Source of the DNA: Perkinsus olseni
Lineage: Eukaryota > Perkinsozoa > Perkinsida > Perkinsidae
Direction of reading: 5' to 3'
Assembly (NCBI GenBank): GCA_013115135.1
Contig: JABANP010000203.1
Span: 1-64,000, forward strand
Length of the DNA: 64,000 nt
In this document: positions 58,042 to 64,000 of the stretch, piece by piece
Numbering within the stretch: the stretch's first letter is position 1
Layout of the letters: each line of letters opens with the position of its first letter
Translations under genes and position numbers: made by a program
The notes under the pieces: generated by a model
Databases searched by the model: none
Seen by the model: only the letters and a program-made list of their open reading frames with translations
What the model was told of the DNA's origin: nothing

Positions 58042-60052
58042 ATGACCCGCTTGCTGGCTTCCTTCTTCTTACCGTGCTTTGCGTGTCACTGGACTCCTCC
58101 ATACGACGACGCGAGTAATGAATCAACAGTCAGTGCGGTCGCAGTGACTGGCCGCTTGCGCATGAAGACCGACTGGCCTGTTGGCCTGCCGTGGTTGGTC
58201 ACTCCTGCTTCGCCTCTGCCTCTCGGATCCAACCATACTGACTTGGGATCGACCGTGACTTTACTTGCTGAAGAAGCATCGCTCAACCGGTCTGCCTCAT
58301 CTCAAACCTGCCCATGCCGTGGTCTACCATTGAAGGATTGGTCTTACCCGGAGGATGAGGAGCTCTGGCGGTGGTATTGGCGGACTCCGATAACTGACAC
58401 CATATCCAAGCCTTGGGCTCTATTGTCAGTTTGTCCGGTCGGTCCGGACGATGACGTCATAACTCCAGCAATGCTGAAGCGCGCGAGTGCCCTCACGAGG
58501 GCTCCTCCTCCTCCTCCTTTAAATCGGTCCCCAATGAGCCCTAGTGCTGGGGCTGAGCCCGTACCGTGCTCAAGTGGTTTCTGTGACTACATGCAACGGA
58601 AAGACAGGCTGTTCATACGAGGGACACCCTACACAAATTCTCAGACTCGGACATTGGTTGATCATGCGTCGATAAATGGCGGAGCGAAGCTCCTTGGTGC
58701 AGCTGATGGTTTGTCCCATCCTGGTGCCGTATTGAATGCTGATGATGGGAAGTACATGATGTGTCAGTGTGACCTCCGTAAGAAGTGGTTAACATTTGCC
58801 TTGGATGATGATACCTACGTCGATAAGATTGCTCTCGATACCAAAGAGTACTTCTCATCGACTTTCCGACATCTGCAAGTTCTGGGATCTCGTAAATATC
58901 CGACTGATACTTGGCGTGTACTTGGCGAGATCGAGACTGACCCTACGGAGACTCAGCAATGGTTCGATCTGTCACATACCAGTAGATGTGCCAAGTGCTA
59001 TGTTAAATATATCAAAATTAGAGTATTAACTAGTCATACTATGGAAGGTTATGGGATATGTACTCTCACTCGTCTACAGCTGTTTGGTGGTACATTGCTC
59101 CAGAACCTCCACAAGTTGCAGAGGAAGTACGAAGCGCCTAAACATCCCGCCGCCTCTGTGGATGCCATGGCTCTAGAGAAGACCATATCGTCCAGTCTCG
59201 AGTCCCTATCTCTGTCTACCAGGAGCTCTACCTACAGGGGAACCGACGCGGAGGAAGGCTACTCGGCGGCTGGTGCTCCTGACTTCGGGAGTCCGACCGT
59301 TCGACCGTCTAAGCCGAGTGAGGCTGCTGAAGTGGGCAAGTCATCAGCACTGTCGCGATCGACGGAGAAGCAGAATCGCAGCTCTGATACTTGGGATGCA
59401 CCCTCTACTCCTTCCTCAGCTGATGCTGAGGGTACGGCGTCGGAGGGTCCACCTCTTCTTCGATTCGTGGAGGAAATGTCGGCATTGGAAGCCAATTATC
59501 ATCAATTATCATCCAAGGTGGAGGACCTGGTTGCTCAGATCCGTCAAAGGGATGAAGCTCTTACCAATGCTCAGAGGTTAATAAGTTTGGACGTAGGGTC
59601 CCACGTGGGACCAGGAGCCTTCGCTGAGATGGGCTTCAACGCCAAACTCATCCCTCTGGATCTCCTCGTGGATCGAGTCCAACGGATTTCTACTCGGCGA
59701 TGTCTTATTGGTTGTGGTTTGCACTCTAGTGGCCTCGACGGCCTACTTGATCTATCGAGTGAACGGCAGCTCGACGCAAGATGACCGCTTTACTAGTAAT
59801 GACCGGCTCGACACCGATTCCCGAGTGAGGCTGGAGGAACGTGACCGAGAAGGGCATCGGTGGCGGATGTTGGGCAGTGACTTGCTGGGTGTCCTAGAAA
59901 CGGCAGCGTTATCGAAGTTGAACAAGGCTAGCATTCAAGCCGAGGCCTCTGGGGTAGCGGGTATAGCGATTCCACCCCGAGGAGGAAGCTCGAACTCCTC
60001 AGTTAAGTCCGCATCTGCTCCGATCCCGGCACCTCCGTCTAAACGTTTATGA
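58042..60052 (+). CDS. SUN-domain membrane protein of SUCO/SLP1 type, copy A
   Basis: ATG 58042 gives a signal-like start (MTRLLASFFLPCFACHW) shortly after COG3-A; an in-frame ATG at 57973 is an alternative. The SUN domain lies at about 58600-59095, with NGGAKLLGAADGLSHPGAVL, KWLTFALDDDTYVDKIALDT, KEYFSSTFRHLQVLGSRKYP, CYVKYIKIRVLTSH and CTLTRLQLFGG. The EYFSSTFR..V..S..YP pattern is that of the SUCO/Slp1/SLP (mid-SUN) group rather than LINC-type SUN proteins. A Ser-rich linker, a coiled coil (SKVEDLVAQIRQRDEAL, 59512) and, after an intron of about 76 bp (about 59590-59665), a membrane helix (LLVVVCTLVASTAYLIY) follow; a basic/Ser tail ends at 60052. Slp1-type proteins act in the ER lumen in membrane-protein folding and quality control. 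Positions 58220-59053 are nearly identical to copy B. Confidence 0.82.
58220..59053 (+). repeat. Duplicated 834-bp tract, copy A (pairs with 63124-63957)
   Basis: This stretch matches 63124-63957 without any gap and with only seven substitutions (at 58397, 58398, 58501, 58544, 58773, 58866 and 59001; about 99.2 percent identity by hand alignment). Identity falls sharply outside both ends: the flanking 5' sequence is unrelated in appearance, and of the 43 bases after 59053 about a quarter differ. Three of the changes are silent; four bases change three codons (Asp to Gly, Ala to Thr, Ser to Ile in copy B). Confidence 0.93.
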
Positions 60053-60599
60053 AGGCTTCCTGGAGACCGCTGTTACAGAAGCGAGAACGAAGGGTCTGAT
60101 AAGTTCGAGCGAGGTAGAAATTCGGAGTTGCGAGAATCTCGGGTTTGTCACCTCGATGTATCCGTGCCCATAGGTTACCAGCCTGTGGCTGGATGATGGT
60201 GGCGGGCCTACAGTATCGGGCGCACGCGAGCAGACCCTCTCACGCGTAGCCCGGCGAAGTCAGTGACTGTTCTGACCAGTTCCGTCTCATTCTAGGTGAA
60301 GAGAATGTATTGCTTCATTCGGGAAAAGCCTGTGCATCAGCTCATCCAGTCCGTGATTAATAACATGCCCTAGCTTCTTTTGTCGCCAATCGGGACGACC
60401 AACTTGGAAGTCATTGTTTCGGAGGCGAGCGCTGCAACCCACTCGCGGGCTCTCTTGAGAGTCATCCTATCAGGTTTGCGATACAATCGTCAATCTCGCT
60501 CATCGGGAGTGTAGAACGTATAGGTCCCTATTCAGTAGGTATTACCGATCGTCCTGATGCTCTCTTCCGACGGTCTGCTGCCTCATCGTCTCAATGGTA

Positions 60600-62826
60600 G
60601 CTGTCGATACTGGGTCGAGGACATGCGTACGCTTCAATGACGCTTCAATCGGTGACCAGCCATTCCTCGATATGATGTGCGAAAACTATGGGGACGTCGT
60701 CACGGGGTGGGTATGCAGCGTCTCTCCATCGTGGCACTAGTCTTACTGGTCGTATCTTTCTCGAGTCATGTCAGAGAACGCAATGGACTCTCTTCATTTC
60801 AGTGCACTTCGGGAGCATATCGCGTCGTGTACGAGTATATCAGTACTCAGTATTATGTCGGGGACGTTGTCGAGCAGTGTGAGCTGAGCAGCAGATATGC
60901 CTCCTTCGTGATGCGGACGCTTGCCGTTACAGATACATGAGGAGTCCTTGCAACCTCGAGTGAATACCGACTCCCTTACACGAGGACGAGAGGGCTGGGC
61001 CTGGCTCAGGTGATTACTCGAACGCGATGGGTTCGAACGAGCCCTTGGTTAATAATGCTGCCAGTATCTCGCAGGTGAGAGTAACTCTGAGGCTGACCCC
61101 AGAGGTCTGTCATCTGAGCCGTTGATGCGACCCTGTGGCTGCAGCGCTAATCGAGTGGGTTCTTTGGGCGACCAGCCCAGCATTCTCGGCTGTGGGGATA
61201 TGTTAGGCTGCTCGAAATTGCACAAGCAGCGATAGACTTCACCATTCAACACTACATTAGTGACAATATTCTTGACTTCACTCCCTCACCTGAGGATCTG
61301 GAGTATCCTCAGCGGCTGCTCGACATCCCTACCGTGAGAACTGTGCCATCTTCTTCCTATGCTGTCGCGACCTATTGTAGGTGAAGGACGATGAACGGCA
61401 GGCTATCGGAACCGTCATGCAAACAAGCTTGCAAGGATGGTGATATAATAGCAAGACGCTATGGCGAGTTCTTTGAAAGAGCCTCCTTTTGGTGCTCCGC
61501 CGGCAATTCGGGCAGTCGGGCTTTACTGCAGGTACCCGACTGTGTCTCGTACCGCAGCATTCCTGATAACTATCACACCACTTGTGGAGCGATCTGCGTA
61601 CCATTATCTGGCCAAAGGAGCGCTCGAAGCTTGTGTTCGATCTCTCACGGACGCTGCTGCTATGATGCTCGAGTCTCCCATCAGAGCTTCGTCTCAGCAG
61701 GAAACGCCGGAGTGGTTGGAAAATTTACATCAGACATTGTTCCTTATACGGCAGTTACTCATCCTGAGGGATTGTGTAGGCAGTTATCTTGTGCTCGCTT
61801 TGCGGTCTTCCATCATCTCGTCAGGCATTACGCCTCGGCCTCGATAGTGGCGCCATGGATCTCGATGTGCGGACACCTAGAGAGGGAGGGGCCGCTATGA
61901 AACGGAGTGCTAGTGACGTAGCTCTTCCGCAGAATCCCTCCATCCCCTGCTAGTCATTTGCGACTCATCAAATCAGGCAAAGGTAGTCCACTCACCCTGC
62001 TGCCCCGGTCTCTTACGCCTTCCTCCGCAGTTACCCTCCCTCAATTGCAAAGGCATCCTGAGGGTATCATCGGGCAGCAGTTGCTGGCAGCGTCTGATGC
62101 GCTCGTTGTGCGGGTGTCTGACATGGTGATCTCACTCTTGCAAGGTGCTGAAGCTGTACCAGAAAGTGGTGTGGATGAAGGTGTCGATATCCAAGATGGT
62201 TCCAATTACGGATTCATATCAGAGAGTGCTTGCTCGTTCCTCCTTGGTGATGTGCCCGTAGCTGACGAGGACAGACCGGTCCCCGCCGGTGACGTCAAAG
62301 TACTGAATTTGAGTTAGCATACTTAGCATATGCTTGTGCTACAGGCGCGTGATTGCTTTGCTAGGGCAGTGGTCGCTATACGTTTCTACCTGGAGATCGG
62401 AATGCCCGGTAATCTGATCAGTCCGTATGCGGCACATCGTGCCACTGACTGAATGTGCTGGCAGAGCGATACGAGTCGCCTTTACTGAGACGCAAGTTCG
62501 AAGCCGTGACACCCACTGCCATCTGCCATTCGATTGTCAAGAAAGTGATGAGTGGTAGCGGTGTGCACTCGGAATATCGCAATGTAACAAGTTCCCGATG
62601 TTCGAATCCATCTGACAGCTCATCTACGCAATGCCTTCAGGATGCTGTTGCCGCCGCTGGAGACATGTCTCCCTCGGCGCTAATCAGCAAACAACATGGA
62701 GGTGTTGGTCGATGGATGCCTACTATTATGACTGCAATAATGGGAGCGAAACTCGACGACCTCGTCTCATACTTCACCGGGCGCTTTCGTTCGGTGTCGG
62801 GGCGCACAGGCCTCAGTTGTGGGTAA
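60600..62826 (+). CDS. COG3-like gene, copy B (diverged; 5' part unclear)
   Basis: Pieces colinear with COG3-A are seen: RLLEIAQAAIDFTIQHYISD then PSPEDLEYPQRLLDIPT (about 61205-61332), CRYPTVSRTAAFLITITPLV (61530), ALEACVRSLTDAAAMML, NLHQTLFLIRQLLILRD (61724), IIGQQLLAASDALVVRVSDM (62067), ARDCFARAVVAIRFYLEIG (62346) and ERYESPLLRRKFEAVTPT (62461) to a stop at 62826. Identity to copy A is low (roughly a third in the best blocks by eye), yet frames stay open and splice signals are present, which argues for a functional but fast-evolving paralog. I could not identify the N-terminal coiled segment found in copy A; only short pieces such as DQPFLDMMCENYGDVVTGWV (about 60650) precede the homology. 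The start is therefore unknown, and truncation or pseudogene decay at the 5' side is possible. Confidence 0.6.
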
Positions 62827-62966
62827 GGGAAGTACACGGACATGTGGGTCTGGGCTACTCGGTTTCAATGAGTTGTGGTGTTGTGTTCGATACTCGGTAG
62901 TTTCGTGTTCTATCACGAATGGCAGATGCTTCAGGTGCAGTGTTTGTTACCCATCCACCTTGATCA

Positions 62967-64000
62967 ATGCTCATATGCACTTGTGTCGCTCTGTCCCTCC
63001 TGGTCTTCCATCTGGGGCAGGCCGACATATCTTATGACAACGATAGTGGCGTGTTCAACGTGGACACAAGTGTTGGTCTACTGCAACCGATGGCTACGGA
63101 TACTATGACGAACGCAGTGCCTTCTCTCGGATCCAACCATACTGACTTGGGATCGACCGTGACTTTACTTGCTGAAGAAGCATCGCTCAACCGGTCTGCC
63201 TCATCTCAAACCTGCCCATGCCGTGGTCTACCATTGAAGGATTGGTCTTACCCGGAGGATGAGGAGCTCTGGCGGTGGTATTGGCGGACTCCGATAACTG
63301 GAACCATATCCAAGCCTTGGGCTCTATTGTCAGTTTGTCCGGTCGGTCCGGACGATGACGTCATAACTCCAGCAATGCTGAAGCGCGCGAGTGCCCTCAC
63401 GAGGACTCCTCCTCCTCCTCCTTTAAATCGGTCCCCAATGAGCCCTATTGCTGGGGCTGAGCCCGTACCGTGCTCAAGTGGTTTCTGTGACTACATGCAA
63501 CGGAAAGACAGGCTGTTCATACGAGGGACACCCTACACAAATTCTCAGACTCGGACATTGGTTGATCATGCGTCGATAAATGGCGGAGCGAAGCTCCTTG
63601 GTGCAGCTGATGGTTTGTCCCATCCTGGTGCCGTATTGAATGCTGATGATGGGAAGTACATGATGTGTCAGTGTGATCTCCGTAAGAAGTGGTTAACATT
63701 TGCCTTGGATGATGATACCTACGTCGATAAGATTGCTCTCGATACCAAAGAGTACTTCTCATCGACTTTTCGACATCTGCAAGTTCTGGGATCTCGTAAA
63801 TATCCGACTGATACTTGGCGTGTACTTGGCGAGATCGAGACTGACCCTACGGAGACTCAGCAATGGTTCGATCTGTCACATACCAGTAGATGTGCCAAGT
63901 GCTACGTTAAATATATCAAAATTAGAGTATTAACTAGTCATACTATGGAAGGTTATGCGATGTGCACTCTAACCCGTGTACAGATATTTGGCAGTACCAT
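62967..64000 (+). CDS. SUN-domain membrane protein of SUCO/SLP1 type, copy B (cut by window end)
   Basis: ATG 62967 opens a signal peptide (MLICTCVALSLLVFHLGQA) followed by DISYDNDSGVFNVDTSVG. The frame runs uninterrupted into the tract shared with copy A (from 63124) and through the SUN domain to the end of the window, so the gene is 3'-partial here. The N terminus shares only the general plan with copy A (signal peptide, then a YDN/YDD motif). In the last bases shown, copy B reads CTLTRVQIFGS where copy A has CTLTRLQLFGG, so the SUN domain end has diverged. Order COG3-B then SUN-B repeats the order COG3-A then SUN-A. An ER-lumen role is inferred as for copy A. Confidence 0.8.
   Translation, partial: MLICTCVALSLLVFHLGQADISYDNDSGVFNVDTSVGLLQPMATDTMTNAVPSLGSNHTDLGSTVTLLAEEASLNRSASSQTCPCRGLPLKDWSYPEDEELWRWYWRTPITGTISKPWALLSVCPVGPDDDVITPAMLKRASALTRTPPPPPLNRSPMSPIAGAEPVPCSSGFCDYMQRKDRLFIRGTPYTNSQTRTLVDHASINGGAKLLGAADGLSHPGAVLNADDGKYMMCQCDLRKKWLTFALDDDTYVDKIALDTKEYFSSTFRHLQVLGSRKYPTDTWRVLGEIETDPTETQQWFDLSHTSRCAKCYVKYIKIRVLTSHTMEGYAMCTLTRVQIFGST
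63124..63957 (+). repeat. Duplicated 834-bp tract, copy B (pairs with 58220-59053)
   Basis: The second member of the near-identical pair, at an offset of exactly 4904 bp with no indel. Upstream of 63124 and from 63958 on, the sequence departs abruptly from copy A. The tract covers the linker before the SUN domain and nearly all of the SUN domain. Confidence 0.93.

Overview
The window is nuclear DNA of a protist, most likely an alveolate and plausibly a Perkinsus-type (perkinsozoan) genome. The evidence is: genes split by many short GT-AG introns (those I could phase are mostly 45-67 bp, often a multiple of three), a four-EF-hand calcium-dependent protein kinase, AP2-like DNA-binding proteins, an intraflagellar-transport gene, very short intergenic spaces, and abundant triplet repeats giving Gln, His, Ser, Thr and Asp runs. 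Genus is an inference; no rRNA or organellar marker is present. I see no prokaryotic operon, CRISPR array, IS element or convincing tRNA.

Layout. 0.6-4.3 kb: two paralogous AP2-like genes, head to head. 4.9-7.4 kb: IFT56 (TTC26/DYF-13). 7.6-11.4 kb: a large unrecognised coiled-coil protein. 11.9-24.9 kb, all minus strand: VAC14, an M50 membrane metalloprotease, MSH5 and a low-complexity unknown. 25.1-25.7 kb minus: a small RraA-like gene, divergent from TIMELESS/TOF1 (26.6-31.4 kb, plus). CDPK (31.5-33.6 kb) and zinc-type ALAD/HemB (34.9-36.4 kb) follow on the plus strand. 37.8-39.2 kb minus: SNU13 and ribosomal protein L31. 40.3-47.9 kb plus: an RMND1/DUF155 protein, a RING protein and three unrecognised genes. 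48.3-53.4 kb plus: MON1 and a FUSC/ALMT-like membrane protein. 53.7-64.0 kb plus: a tandem duplication of a two-gene unit, COG3 then a SUN-domain (SUCO/SLP1-like) protein.

The genes are mainly single-copy housekeeping functions: trafficking (VAC14, MON1, COG3), cilium (IFT56), replication fork and meiosis (TIMELESS, MSH5), splicing and translation (SNU13, RPL31), haem synthesis (ALAD), calcium signalling (CDPK) and transcription (AP2 pair). There is no obvious common pathway.

The most striking structures are: the COG3-SUN duplication, in which the COG3 copies are strongly diverged while the SUN copies share an 834-bp tract with only seven differences that stops abruptly at both ends; a one-base frame slip inside the conserved NLLPVGP-LDGG motif of the M50 protease; the head-to-head AP2 pair; and an intron-containing bacterial-type RraA gene. 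Exon boundaries given to the base were worked out by hand from splice signals and reading phase; where only a span is given, internal introns exist but were not all fixed.
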